Shown here: positions 35,712-55,710 of the stretch, in pieces
How positions within the stretch are numbered: position 1 is the first letter of the stretch
Layout of the letters: the number at the start of each line of letters is the position of its first letter
NCBI GenBank assembly: GCA_943735955.1
Contig: OX030968.1
Location: 2,374,747-2,438,746, forward strand
Length of the DNA stretch: 64,000 nt
Direction of reading: 5' to 3'
Source: Piscicola geometra
Taxonomy: Eukaryota > Annelida > Clitellata > Hirudinida > Piscicolidae
Notes under the pieces: generated by a model
The model's database searches: none
Seen by the model: only the letters and a program-made list of their open reading frames with translations
Told to the model about the DNA's origin: nothing
Made by a program: the position numbers and the translations under genes

Positions 35712-38700
35712 ATGGCAAGCGGAAGCAATTTTTCCGACTACAAACCGTCTTCAAAAATCCAGTATTTCAAAAAAAATAATCATGAAAGTAAACAAAATCC
35801 ACAATTTGAGAAATCTAGTAAAGCACGTTTCAATGATAGAGACTCTGGCTTGCTGGATGTGCAGACAACTCAATATTACCAGAGGGTTTTGAACCTTCTA
35901 GACAAAGATTTTGAAAGCGAAGAAGAAAAAGGTAAGGTTTTAAATCTTGTTACCATTTTTATGAAAACACTATAGTGACTATAGTATAGTCCATTTTAAA
36001 ATAAGTGCAACTTAAAATTTTCAACTTTTGAATTGATCAAAAGGGATTTTCATGGCAAACATCGTGAAGGAGCTCAAAGAGAACGTCTTAAAGGTTTCTC
36101 AGACCAGAATCGGTGGCACTCTGCTAGAGAAAGTGCTCCATAACCTGGACATTAGTGACTTTTGCGCACTCCTCGAGGGTCTATCTAAAGACTGGGAAGT
36201 CGTCTGCTCCAGTAAAAGCGCTTCATTCGTCGTGCAGGCGTTTGTGAAACTGGCTCGTCATCACTTGCTAGGTACATTTGTTTGAGAGTTGAACTGAAAC
36301 TTTTCCTAGCTTTTTCTTTGATTCATCATCATGGTTATGCCATTCCACAATCAACCGTTCCATAATCAATCTAAATTTCAATCCCACCCCAGATGAGGCC
36401 ATCAACACCATCTCCTCCTCCACCTCCTCATTCACTCAAGACCAACTGCACACTCAGCAAACCCACCTCCTCCAACTCCTCCTCGAGGGCCTCGCCTCTT
36501 TCCTCACCTCCAACCTCGCCTTCCACATGCAACACCACTGTGTCAGCCACGTCATCAGGGGCTTTTTGGAATTTTTGTCGTGCAGGAAAGTGGCAGAAGA
36601 CGTTGTCTTTGGCAGGAAAAGCAATTCCTTCAAAGAGGTTGTGTTTTTTTTCTTTTAAACTCTTTAAACCATACATTTGTTTCTATCACCATCTTTTTCT
36701 CATCATCCTCACCATTGTATTTCATCATCATCATCACCACTACACATCCTCATCATCACAATCATTATCACCACAATACATTATCATCATCATCATTATC
36801 ACCACAATACATCATCATCATCATCATTATCAACACAATACATCATCATCATAATCATAACACCACAATACATAATCATCCTCACCACTATAAATCATCA
36901 TCACAATCATTATCACCACAATACATCATAATCATCATCATCATAATCATTATCACCACAATACATCATTATCATCACCACTATTCATCATCATCATGAC
37001 AGAACTCTCAGAAGGCAAAGGTGGAAAAGCTGTACGTGCGTGAAGTGAGGAAGGTGCACAGGAAGAAGATGAGTGAGTCCTTGTTCAAGATGGCTGCCAC
37101 CATCAGTTGCCTGCCCAAGCTCGAAGGTGGGTGTGTGAGGGGGTGGAGGGTGTGAAAGGGGGTAAGTGGGAAGGTGGGGGTTGGTAGGTGGGTGAGGGGG
37201 GATAGGGTGGATAGGGGGTTATGAATTAAATGATGAAAAGGGGAAAAATAAAATGATGATACTGATGGTGATGATGATAATAATAATGGTGGTGATGATG
37301 ATGATACAGATCATGCATTGAACACTTTTTCTGGCCCTGTGATCCAGGTGCTGATAGAGTGTTTAGCAGGTTTGTCGTGGATGTTTGTATTTTTGACATA
37401 TTGCATTTTTTCTATTTATTTATTCAATTGTATTATCTTTGATCTCATTTCTTTACTTTTATTATTGTTTTTATTTTATTCTTATTCACTTGATTATTTT
37501 CATTTTTAATTCACCAGGTATAAATAAGGAAAAGTCAAGAGAAGTGATGGACAAGTTGATCGAGTCGTTGAAGATGTTTGATGGCACTACTGAGGAAGAA
37601 GGAGAGTCAAAGTGGGTCACCATCCATCCATTCATTCATTCATTCATCCATCCATTCATTCATCCATCCATCCATTCATTCATCCATCCATACATTCATC
37701 CCTCCTTGCATCCATCCATCAGCATGCATCTAACTATAAATTTATCCATTTATTTATCCATCTTCCATCTACATTTTGTCTTTCCATATTCATTTCCATT
37801 TCATCCATCCTTACACATAATTTATCCACCCTCCATCCATCAAACCCCCCTCCAAAGCTACTCCCCACCTCCCTTCCACCACCACAGACCCTCCCCCATT
37901 CTCCTCCATGCATCGGGCTCCCGTATGGTTGAATGCATTCTCAAGCATTCATCCGATGCATCCTTCCAATGCATTCTTGATAGGCATTTCAAGGGTGGGT
38001 GGTTGTGGGGGTGAGAGTGGTAGTGGTTGTGGCTGTGTTATTAGGGTAGACTTATAAAATTCTCTTTTTCCACTCAACTTTCCTTTGTTTTCTATTCCCT
38101 TTTGCTCCACTCTTCCCCCCCCCCCCATATTTCATTCCTTCACCTTCCATCTTCACATCCACCCTTCCAGGCCACCTGGTCACCTTGGCAACACACAACT
38201 TGGGCATTTTCGTCCTACAATCCCTCGTTGAGTCTGCACGCACTCCTCAACAAGTCATCATTATCATCATCATCTCCTTTATCATTATCATCATCTCCTT
38301 TATCATTATCATCATCACCTTTATCATTATCATCATCTCCTTCATCATTATCATCATCTCCTTTATCATTATCATCATCTCCTTTATCATTATCATCATC
38401 ACCTTTATCATTATCATCATCACCTTTATCATTATCATCATCTTTTTTATCATTATCATCATCACCTTTATCATTATCATCATCTTTTTTATCATTATCA
38501 TCATCACCTTTATCATTATCATCATCACCTTTATCATTATCATCATCTTTTTTATCATTATCATCATCACCTTTATCATTATCATCATCACCTTTATCAT
38601 TATCATCATCTTTTTTATCATTATCATCATCACCTTTATCATTATCATCATCTCCTTTATCATTATCATCATCTCCTTCATCATTATCATCATCACCTTC

Positions 38701-40591
38701 ATCTTATCCATCATTATCATCGTCTCCTTTATCTTATCTACCATCATTATCATCGTCTCCTTTATCTTATCTACCATCATCATCATCAACCATTATTCTC
38801 TTCATCATCATCACCAAAACGACGACAGTTCCAGAGCATATACAGTGAATTGCGTGACCAATTAGAATCTCTCCTCGCCCTAAACCACGCCCCCCTCCTC
38901 ATCAAGCTACTCAGCACCTCCAGCAGACTGTGTGCTTGTCAGGAATTAGTATTGGAGGTTTGTGGTCTTGAAGCTCGTCCGGGTTTACGTCACGTCAATC
39001 ATATTCGTCGTTGTATTGTATTGTATTTTATTGTATTGTATTGTTTTGTATTGTATTTTATTTTATTGTATTGTATTGTATTGTATTTTATTGTATTGTA
39101 TTGTATTTTATTGTATTGTATTATATTGTATTGTATTGTATTGTATTGTTTGTTTTGTTACTGGTTTCTATTTTGCTTTGGGATTGATTGGTTATCATCA
39201 TCATCAGTGAATTGCTATCATCGTCATAGATAATCTTATCATTCTGGCATTATTATTAATAATATCATTATCATCACTTTCATCATCATTATCATCACTT
39301 TCATCATCATTATCATCACTTTCAACATCATTATCATCACTTTCATCAACATCATTATCATCATATTCATCCTCCCATCATCATCAGGACCTCATGAAGG
39401 CTTTCCACTGCACCGATGACAAGGTAGTTTTTGCGCGTCTGCTTATCATGCTGGTGACCCATGAGACTCTCTATGGAGAGGTGGGTGGGTGGTGAGTGGG
39501 TGGGGTGGTAGGTGGGAGGTGGTGGGTGGGAGGTGGTGGGTGGGTGGTGGGAGGAGGTGGGTGAATGGGGTGGTGGGTAGGGTGGAGGTAAGTGGGTAGG
39601 GTAGAGGTGCTGGGTGGGGTGAGGGGAGGAGGTGGGTAGAGGTGCTGGGTGGGTGGTGGGTGGTTGGGGTGGTGGGTGGTTGGAGGAGGTGGCGAGGATG
39701 ATTGGACAGGTGGGGAGGTGGTTGGAAGTGCGAAAAGATTGAAGTTGCATACGAATATAGTTCTTGTTTCACTTACAGGACGCCACTGTCAAAGAAGACG
39801 ACAGTGAAGAAGGAGCGAAGGAGGAAGGAGGGGATGATATCAACTCCGAAGCGTTTAAAACCGTTGATGATAACCTTCTCGATAGAGGCCAGTCCAAATT
39901 GCTTTCCGCCCATCGCATCACCACTCACGGGTGCATGATGCTTGGTCAACTACTGCGTATGCAGGACACCGCAGTTGTGCTAGAGTCGATGAGGGCTTTG
40001 GGAAGGGAAGAGGTGGAGGTGTTGGCGATGCATGGAGGTGGTTGTAGGGTGTTTGAGGCGTTGATGGAGAGTCCCAGTGTTTCCGTGAAGGAGAAGAAAG
40101 CCTGGATGAAACTGCTTAAAGTATGTGGATTTTGGTTTTTGGATTTTTGAAAATAAATTTTAGGTTCGATTTATTTTTAAATGTATCAATTTAGATTTTT
40201 TAATGTTATATCTTTTTGTTTCAATTTGATTATTTGATAAATACTTTGACATTTTCATATGGCTCTTTAACAGGGTAATTACGTAAGGTTGGCTTGCAAC
40301 AAATTCGGAAGCAGAACTTTCGACGCCATCTGGAAAGCTGCAGACGATAAACGCAAAGAAATTATCCGAAAAGAACTTAGAACGCACGTGGAAAAGTTAA
40401 GGTAATGTAAATAAATTTATTTTTGAATATTTTATCTATTTATTTTATTAGTTGTTAATTTAGTGAGTTAAACCAACTGGAGACTTGAACTCGTAAACAT
40501 ACCTATTTATTTCAGATCTGATAAATTCGGCCATTTTGTCTTTTTGAAATGTGGTTTCAACGAAAGAAAAAGAAAAAAAGCCAGTTCTTGA
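35712..40591 (+). CDS. NOP9: Nucleolar protein 9, PUF-repeat ribosome-assembly factor
   Basis: Thirteen exons: 35712-35931, 36044-36271, 36393-36637, 37003-37126, 37310-37369, 37518-37611, 37888-37994, 38171-38253, 38829-38957, 39388-39480, 39779-40120, 40274-40401, 40516-40591. All joins are GT-AG and in phase, giving 642 aa, close to human NOP9 (636). Hallmarks are pumilio-type helical repeats: VLKVSQTRIGGTLLEKVLHN, SKSASFVVQAFVKLARHH, HCVSHVIRGFLEFL, HASGSRMVECIL, LGIFVLQSLVES, GNYVRLACNKFGSRTFDAIW; the basic end KFGHFVFLKCGFNERKRKKA is also typical. NOP9 binds precursor 18S rRNA in the nucleolus and acts in small-subunit maturation (known from yeast and animals). The ATG at 35712 is the first in frame. 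The intron 8 donor (GTCATC) is weak and merges into a minisatellite. An AATAAA follows at 40648. Confidence 0.95.
36720..37001 (+). repeat. CAT-rich microsatellite/minisatellite in NOP9 intron 3
   Basis: Tandem ATCATC and CACAATACATCATC units of variable length fill most of intron 3 up to the acceptor at 37001-37002. Confidence 0.9.
37612..37887 (+). repeat. CATC/CATT repeat in NOP9 intron 6
   Basis: The intron begins GTGGGTCACC and is immediately followed by (CATC)n/(CATT)n units to about 37740, then pyrimidine-rich sequence to the CCACCACCACAG acceptor. Confidence 0.85.
38254..38800 (+). repeat. 21-bp minisatellite filling NOP9 intron 8
   Basis: About 25 copies of a unit like TCCTTTATCATTATCATCAT, starting right at the splice donor. 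The unit is a multiple of 3 and lacks stops in the upstream exon frame, so a poly-Ile frame continues from exon 8 through the intron and ends shortly after the acceptor. Confidence 0.9.
38962..39160 (+). mobile_element. Short interspersed repeat with TTGTA tail (copy 1, NOP9 intron 9)
   Basis: GTGGTCTTGAAGCTCGTCCG and the next 35 bases recur on the minus strand at 57028-57099. In both copies the unit ends CGTCGTTGTATTGTATTG and runs into a (TTGTA)n tail, here about 140 bp and partly TTTTA. A SINE or LINE 3' end is likely. It begins four bases inside the intron. Confidence 0.65.
39236..39380 (+). repeat. ATCATTATCATCACTTTC repeat, end of NOP9 intron 9
   Basis: Tandem copies of an 18-bp-type unit of TCATTATCATCACTTTCA before the acceptor at 39387. 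Confidence 0.85.
39481..39690 (+). repeat. G-rich GGTGGGT tract in NOP9 intron 10
   Basis: The intron starts at GTGGGTGGG and continues as GTGGGTGGTGGGAGG-type repeats with many runs of three or more G on the coding strand, so the nascent RNA could form G-quadruplexes next to the donor. Confidence 0.85.
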
Positions 40592-40647
40592 AATAAAAAT
40601 GAAAGACTCAATAATTCAATTTAGTTCATCTCTTACTTCCAGCTGTC

Positions 40648-40653
40648 AATAAA
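40648..40653 (+). terminator. Candidate NOP9 polyadenylation signal
   Basis: AATAAA 57 bases after the NOP9 stop; another AATAAA overlaps the end of the coding region at 40592. The next gene's first exon begins at 40980. Confidence 0.5.
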
Positions 40654-40988
40654 TACAATAAGAATAACCTTCTATTTGAGAGACCCATTCAGAATTTACC
40701 TTTAGTGGTTAAAAATCCTATGGTTATTTAGGGACATTTCAAAATAGAATTAGTCTAAAACAAGTTACCACCCATCCCTGCTAATTATTGCAGCTGCTAA
40801 AAGGCAATCAGGAAACTTTTTAATCGATTATTTAAAGACACGACACTGCAAAGTGAGTCCACATTCATTATTTTAAAGTTATAAATCACCAAAGCATTAC
40901 CACGGCTAAGATATTAACCACCGCAATCATCATCATCGCAACCACAATGCTGTTCATCTTTCTTTTTCTCTTCCCACAGTCCGTCATA

Positions 40989-41882
40989 ATGGCTAGCCCC
41001 CATTTGCATCTATTAGAATTGAGAATCAGACCGAACGCCTACATAGCAGACGTGATCAGTGGTTGCACCAGGGTGCTCCAGGAAGCCGCAGGAGGCAACA
41101 CTGGGCGCATTGTCGAGTCGTGAGTGGATGGGAGATGGGCTTGCTTGTTGCTTCAGGCCTTAAAAGTACTTAAAGTCCTAAAGATTAGGTGGCAAGGGTT
41201 TTATAGAATGTAAAGGGAGATAAGAGGTGCTGGAAGAAAAAAGAAAAAAAATGTAAAAGAAGGATGGGCTAAAAAAATCTAAATTAATTTATTTTGACAC
41301 AACCACTATGGTTAAAATTACAGGTACAAGGTGGTTGGGGAAAACAGACTCATGTTCGGTAAACTCTTCACATTCATAATCAATTGCTTGTAAACTTTAA
41401 AACATTATTTTATAGGAATATTTAAATAATTAAAGATTCAAAGCCCACCTACTTCATTTTCTCCCTTTTTGCATCTTCCTCCCTCTCTCATCCCCCAGTG
41501 ATAGATGGATCGGTGGATGAGTTGATGAGTGGAGTGATTTCATCGTATGGTGAACAAATTGAACCCAGGTGCATCCCTCTTCGACCATACAAAAAGTTTG
41601 CTGAGGATGTAAGTGGGGAGGGGAGGGGGAAAAGAATCATCATTATCATCTCCACCACCATTACCATTACCATCATCATATCCACCATTACCATCATCAT
41701 GACCACCACCACCATCATCATCACCATCATCATCACCATCATCATCATCACCATCATCATCATCACCATCACAATCATTATCATGACAGGTATTGGGGGT
41801 GGAGCAAAAGGCTTGTGGGGCGGCGTGGAGTCCGGAAGGGAGGCTGTACTGGCTGACTTTTGATGTGGAATACCAGGGTGGG

Positions 41883-41923
<41 letters not shown>

Positions 41924-42431
41924 CTCATGTCAATAGTTATGATAATGATCATGCTGATGGCGATCATGATAACGATCTCCAGGCGTGGAGTTGTCGAAGC
42001 TATTCGAGATCTGGAAGGAAGAAGCGGAGGTGGCGATTGGAATGGTGGTGGCTGGAAAAGCTCTGGCATATAAGAGTGCTGCTAAAAGACAGGTTGAGTG
42101 ATGGATGGATGGATGGATGGATGGATGGATGGATGGATGGATGGATGGATGGATGGATGGATGGATGGACTGATGGATGGGTGGATGGATGGATGAATTA
42201 GCAAATGGTTAGATAGAAGGGGAATTCATTCAATAAAAATTAAAAAGACAGGCTTAGAGAGAAGAGTGAACAAAGGAATAAACGACAGAAACACCAAACC
42301 AGGTCCACGTGATCATCTCGCTGCCTAGCAACGACATGCTTGACAACGTGATCTTCACCCTACCAATCATGAAGCACATGGGAAGTCACGTGCATGTCAG
42401 CGCCTACTCCATCCTGCCTCTCAAGCTTTAG
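40989..42431 (+). CDS. 200-aa protein, probable duplicated dimeric alpha/beta-barrel
   Basis: Six exons: 40989-41119, 41324-41358, 41499-41608, 41790-41877, 41983-42092, 42303-42431; all junctions are GT-AG, in phase, giving exactly 200 aa. The product starts [16 protein letters not shown] and ends [10 protein letters not shown]. The halves look alike: a strand (LHLLELRI / LYWLTFDV), a long helix ([10 protein letters not shown] / [10 protein letters not shown]), then [20 protein letters not shown] / [20 protein letters not shown] and a basic strand end. This order of strand, helix, and a VID-S-DEL or SLPSNDML loop followed by PLRPY / [10 protein letters not shown] resembles dimeric alpha/beta-barrel proteins of the muconolactone isomerase or YCII type; that family call is an inference. 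The exon carrying the ATG follows a strong acceptor (CTTCCCACAG) only 9 bases upstream, 389 bp after the NOP9 stop, so a 5'UTR intron or trans-splicing of a NOP9-linked transcript is possible. Confidence 0.85.
41640..41785 (+). repeat. ATC/ACC microsatellite in intron 3 of the 200-aa gene
   Basis: Intron 3 (41609-41789) is almost entirely CATCATCACC-type trinucleotide repeat. Confidence 0.85.
41885..41923 (+). repeat. (ATG)n microsatellite, intron 4 of the 200-aa gene
   Basis: Thirteen or so ATG units start within seven bases of the donor at 41878. Confidence 0.9.
42100..42196 (+). repeat. (GGAT)n microsatellite, intron 5 of the 200-aa gene
   Basis: About 22 GGAT units with one interruption, starting a few bases after the donor at 42093. 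Confidence 0.9.
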
Positions 42432-42442
42432 AGAGAAGGAGG

Positions 42443-42612
42443 ATATGAGGGGATGGGAGGGAGGAGGTGAGAAGGAGGGGATGGGAGGGTGGAGGTGAGA
42501 AGGAGGGGATGGGAGGGTGGAGGTGAGAAGGAGGGGATGGGAGGGAGGAGGTGAGAAGGAGGGGATGGGAGGGTGGAGGTGAGAAGGAGGGGATGGGAGG
42601 GAGGAGGTGAGA
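42443..42612 (+). repeat. 28-bp G-rich minisatellite 3' of the 200-aa gene
   Basis: Six near-identical units containing AAGGAGGGGATGGGAGGG, directly downstream of the stop codon and so probably in the 3'UTR. G runs are on the transcribed RNA sense. A candidate AATAAA is at 42947. Confidence 0.85.
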
Positions 42613-43003
42613 ATGAGAGGGGAGAAGGATAGGGAGGGGATGGGTATGAATGAGAGAGGGAGGTAGAGGAAAAGGGTTGAATGAGTGAAGAAGAGGAGAG
42701 AAAGGAGTGTTAACAAGAAAAGGAAAGGTGATGATGATGAGGAAAGATGTGTGGAGAGGTTAAAAATGATTTTTTTTATTATTATGAAAAATGTAAAAAG
42801 GAGATAAATTAGTCTAAGAGAAGATGGGAGTGTGTAAATTGGAGAATTGGAGGAGATTGGAGGAGAAGGAATAGGGGTTAATTGGGATATTTTGGTTTTT
42901 CCACATCTGTTTTCGAACCTTTTGTTTGTTGTCCGTACGCTTTTTGAATAAAAATATCTGATTGCCTGCATATTTAAATATATGACTTGAGTCTTTAATT
43001 TAA

Positions 43004-43112
43004 AATTAGTAGTAGTAGTAGTGGTGGTGGTGGTAGTAGTAGTAGTAGAAGTGGTTGTTGTACTAGTAGTATTAGTAGTAGTGTTAGTAGTAGAAGTAAT
43101 TGTTAATTCCAA
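43004..43112 (-). repeat. Thr-coding (ACT)-like microsatellite, isolated
   Basis: The minus strand reads as a run of about 30 mainly Thr codons with Ser and Asn, like the mucin genes, then leaves the pattern. No signal-peptide exon or C-terminus is near. It may be a decayed mucin fragment or an independent microsatellite. Confidence 0.5.
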
Positions 43113-45030
43113 GCTTAGAATCAGTGTAGGTCATCACGTTCACTTAGACACACGTTATATATATATAAAAAGTGTATTCAACTATTATTCTTTAATTTAT
43201 TTATTTTATGCGCTGGGGCGTGAATTGGTCCAAGGCTTCGAGGCGGCTTTAATCGTTTCATTCTTATGTGACAACATTATTGCTAGCCAAAAAAATAGAG
43301 ATAAGTTTAAAGATTAGTAAGTTATAAATATATAAAACATTTGGAAAAAGAAATAAAATCTAATCAAGAAATATTATAGATAGTTTATTTATAGAATATC
43401 TATCAATTTCCTTTATTATCTTTTATTTATCTTTCGCCTATTTTTTTACCTATACATAAAAAATGGAAAAACAGAAATGTCAAGCCGTCAGTGATTTAAT
43501 GGGCAATTATTCGGCATTATAATGTACGCGTTGAAAACATGCCGATTAAAATGTCTCGGTAAATAAGCGTAAAAGGTTTAGTTACACTCCATTAATTCAG
43601 TAATTTCTCTTCGTGCTGAGTTATTCAACAGCGCCTTTTTCATCTTGATTTAAGGCCAAAAATCCACTGTCGACGTGGGTGAGAGGCCATTGGTTGAGAA
43701 TATGTGCCAACGCCTCAAAAGACCTGGATCTGGGATTCCATCGTATGACATTTTTTTTACGATTTTGAGTTGTACGAAACTGGATAAGCGTCATTTGGTT
43801 TATTAGTTTGATTTGTAAATCCATATTTAAAATCTATTGTCTTTCGAGACTGCAAGTCGCCAACAACAATAAGAGATTTTGAAGTGTTTAAAACTATTGT
43901 TTGTCAAATTTATTGATCGTTTTTGGAATTCAGAAAAAGCGCTTTATGAATATATTTGATTAGATTAGCGTCTTGTAGAGTAGTCGTGGGTTGCCAAGGC
44001 CAAGAAATTGGGCAGATGAATTTGCTTTGAAAAAAAACAGGTTAAAACTTAAGCCACTTCTCCACATTCCGAAATTGTGGTTCAATTTTTTGGCCGAGGG
44101 TTAGGGTTAGCTCGCGACTTATAGCCAAATGCCATAGGTTAAACTCACGCACACACCTAATAGCTAGTCTAAGTAATCTTGATGATTTTGACGGAATTTT
44201 GATTTATGCCTCAAAGTAGCCTTGATCGAGTGCTTGTATTTCGTAATACCCTGTTATGGTCACGTAGTTCTAATCAAGTAAAAGATTAATAAGATAGAAA
44301 ACTTTTATTAGAAAATTAAAGAAACAGAAAAGTTTTTCTTGCGAAGATAAGATTATTTAGAATAAGTAAATGGCCAGTTTTTATTCCATAAAAAAGTTGG
44401 TCAATGGATTATCAATTCATAGGTGGTGTGTTTTATTCCTATACACCCTTGTATAATATTGCATTTTTTATTACTATTAAATAAATTTTAATTATTATTT
44501 GTACATAATTTAATTAATTTATTTACGATGCTTCATATCATTATTTATTTAACTATTTATTATTATCGTTATTATTCACATTCACTCACTCTATAGTTCT
44601 TTGTATAACTGCAAATTGTGTAGATGCAATTGTCATAGGCTAACCTTTAGTTGGCCTTCTTTTATAAACGCCTTCGTTAATTTGTTTAAGAAAATCAAAT
44701 AATTATTCATGATTTTATAACTTCAAATATTTTTAAAATTTTAAATGAAAGAAAATCGTCTCATATTTCAATGAACAGTGCTCTAAATTGTGAAAAATAA
44801 AGAAAAATTTAAAACAGAGCAATTAAGAGGGGTCATAAACTAATTGGTGAGAGAAAGATTAAAATAACAGTGATATTGTTTCGCCCAAACTGCGCAGATA
44901 AAAAATATTTAATTAAAAAAAATACTTGTAAACTGGATTACAATGCTGGGCGTAAATAATCGGCTATCTTTATCACTCGTCAAATCTGTGTTCTATTCTT
45001 TTCAACTAAGCTGTGGATGATTTATTGAAG
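43113..45030. other. Intergenic; LINE 3'-end relic near 43860-43980
   Basis: Mostly AT-rich, without a recognised gene. Near 43937 the sequence AAAAGCGCTTTATGAATATA, followed by TTGATTAGATT, matches the 3' ends of the window's LINEs (GCGCT(A/T)TA..AAT plus a GATT-type tail), and the preceding bases weakly resemble a LINE C-terminus. A 67-codon minus frame at 43621-43824 is unrecognised. Confidence 0.45.
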
Positions 45031-45046
45031 TGATTGAGGTGGGTAG

Positions 45047-45085
45047 TCAGATTAAAGAACAGCAAGAGAATCGAAAATGACAATC
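45047..45085 (+). promoter_or_regulatory. Conserved 5' block of mucin gene C
   Basis: AAAGAACAGCAAGAGAATCG lies about 128-160 bp upstream of the gene C ATG, matching the blocks before A and B. The ATG follows an acceptor-like TTTTCAAG by five bases. Confidence 0.5.
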
Positions 45086-45207
45086 GAAAGGCTTTAAATG
45101 GCTCTGGCTTTAAGGTGGAAGATCATCTGAAGAGAACAACTTTAATCAGTTTTGATACGAATGTAACAATTCTTTTTCGAGTTTTTGGAAAAAGTTTTCA
45201 AGAAAAT

Positions 45208-53620
<8,413 letters not shown>

Positions 53621-55710
53621 AAAAGATATTCAAAGTTATTTCTCAATGAAACTTAAAACATTATTATTTCAACACAATCACAAACATTTTTCTTGAGCTA
53701 ATCTCTTTTTTAACTCTTTTTCAGCTTTCTAATGTTCGACATTTTAGCGCTAACCTGATATGCTTTATATATATTTTGAAATTAATAATAATTTCTATTT
53801 AATACTTTATATTCTTTTTAATTTAATTAATTTTTTAGTTTTCAAAGTGTAAGTGTTTATTTTAAAAAACATTCTTAGAGGTTGGGCTTGCTTTAGAAGA
53901 TCGATTCTTCAATTTTTTAAACCCATTGCTGAATTTAAGAATCTAAATTTCGAATTTTAAAATGATCTTTTAAATGATTCGGCATAATTTTGGTTTCTGA
54001 AACTCTCTTTTTGGGTCTTTTGATTTTTCAAACAGTTAACAGTTGACTCTTTCAGATACAAGCTTCCTTTATTCAAGATTTAGAGGAATCAGTTGAACAC
54101 AAAAGCTAACTTTTTAGTTCAAAAACTCAAAGCTTCGAAAACTACAAAAATCCAAACTTCAATTACAACCTCGATGAAAGTGCTGAGGGCAAAAGCAATA
54201 TGATTTGTTTATAGAGATTTAAACTAACGACGAGAATTTCCTACAATATCTTAAGATATAGAAATATTGCTTTGAAACTTTGCGTTTTTATTTATATTTT
54301 TTATGATTACCGAACCTGGGAGAGGCTGCGAGAGTGCAAAACAGTTGGATATTGAAAGTATGGTAAGGACCGATAAAACAGATAATATGTGCTAAAATGA
54401 GAAATGAAAACGGGTACTCTATTCTAGTACACGCACTATAAAATAAGGGATTACTAATTATACCGTATAATTATTTCGTATATTTTATTAAATAACGGAA
54501 GATTAATTTTCCCATGATTTTAATTATCTCTTTATTTTTTTTGAATAACAAGCATTCAGAAAATAAGCTTTTATTTTGAAAAGAGGCTGGGCCAAAATAC
54601 ACTCTGCGAAACTAAAAGAACTACAAAGCAGCAAGCCGGATTGCGGAAAATCGATAAATTTTTTAAACAAGGGTCTTTATTCAAAAAGTTTTGCAAACCA
54701 CTCATTGTCACAAGGCTGATCATTTAAAGTTGCTTTGCTATTTTAATTAACCAGTTTTTTTATCTTTCACCCCGTTTGCCTCTCCATGAGCGGATTATGA
54801 AGAAACCACAAAACGTAATGTCTTCTAACAAAATATATTAACCTCTTTATTCATTTAATTTTTTTTTAATGATTTAAATAACAGATGGCGAAATAAATGT
54901 CTTAAAACTTTATAATGATTTTTCTAAATAATTTAAATATGAAATTAAAACAATTTAAATAATTAAACATTCGAATGGAATTGTATAGAAAAATTACCAA
55001 CAGTAGATGCACTAAACAGTTATACAAATTAAAATTGTCCTTGTTTTGAAAATGGACAAAATAAGAACTATTTTAATATTTATACTCATCAAAAAGACAA
55101 TGCGATAATATATAATTCTGTTAGAAGCATATTTAATCTAAATGAACTAAAAGCGGAAAAACAAGTTTTCAACTATGTTGAGAATGCTACATTTTGAAAT
55201 ATATGATGAATAGAAGAAACAATGGGATGCATCGTGTTCATTGTGAAGTTCAAAACTCAGCTGGGAAAGTGCAGAGTGGCAGAAGAAAGATTTGAGCATT
55301 TTAGAAGGAATGACAAAAGTGCATTTTGTCTTAGAAGCGTCCAAATGAAATTGGTTTTTCAAATGTGCAATAATGAAACAATGGCCTATTAGACCAATTC
55401 TTTATTTTTAATTTTTTTAAATATTTTCATCCACGTTTTTTTTAATCATGTGCGAGCGATAAATGAGAGTTTGGTGCTAAATATTCATACGGTTTTATAA
55501 AAACTTGTACTTATCTATAAAAAAATTGATTTATTTAAAAAATCTAATCCATTATTAAATTTATAAACAATTTTGCTCAAATGTCTCTATAATTTTGTTT
55601 CAAGTTATATAACAAAAAAATTGAAAAGCAACCCGAAAAATGAAACACAATTTCAGATTAATCAGAAAACTCAATATTGTAAGCAGAATTAGAAAAAACT
55701 CAAAGAAGAG
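53621..55710. other. 3' flank of gene C, no gene recognised
   Basis: AT-rich with no splice-supported coding. About 54300-54405 is the inverted match to 23318-23420 downstream of gene B. The 71-codon minus frame at 55147-55362 has no recognised features. No canonical AATAAA was seen close to the gene C stop. Confidence 0.6.

Noticed and set aside
38102..38865. Ser/Leu, Ile/Phe and Met/Ile repeat frames over the NOP9 intron 8 minisatellite
   Set aside because: Microsatellite translation; the region is excised between in-phase NOP9 exons.
41488..42069. 193-codon minus frame opposite the 200-aa gene
   Set aside because: Antisense to verified exons and microsatellite introns; Met/Ile runs come from ATC repeats.
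42360..43112. 250-codon minus frame combining a Thr run and Ser/Pro/Leu-rich sequence
   Set aside because: It crosses the G-rich minisatellite antisense and overlaps the last exon of the 200-aa gene; no family features.
44096..44112. Telomere-like GGGTTAGGGTTAG
   Set aside because: Only two units; no array.
55147..55362. 71-codon minus frame with Cys and Phe-rich sequence
   Set aside because: Short, AT-rich context, no recognised domain or splice partner; left unannotated.
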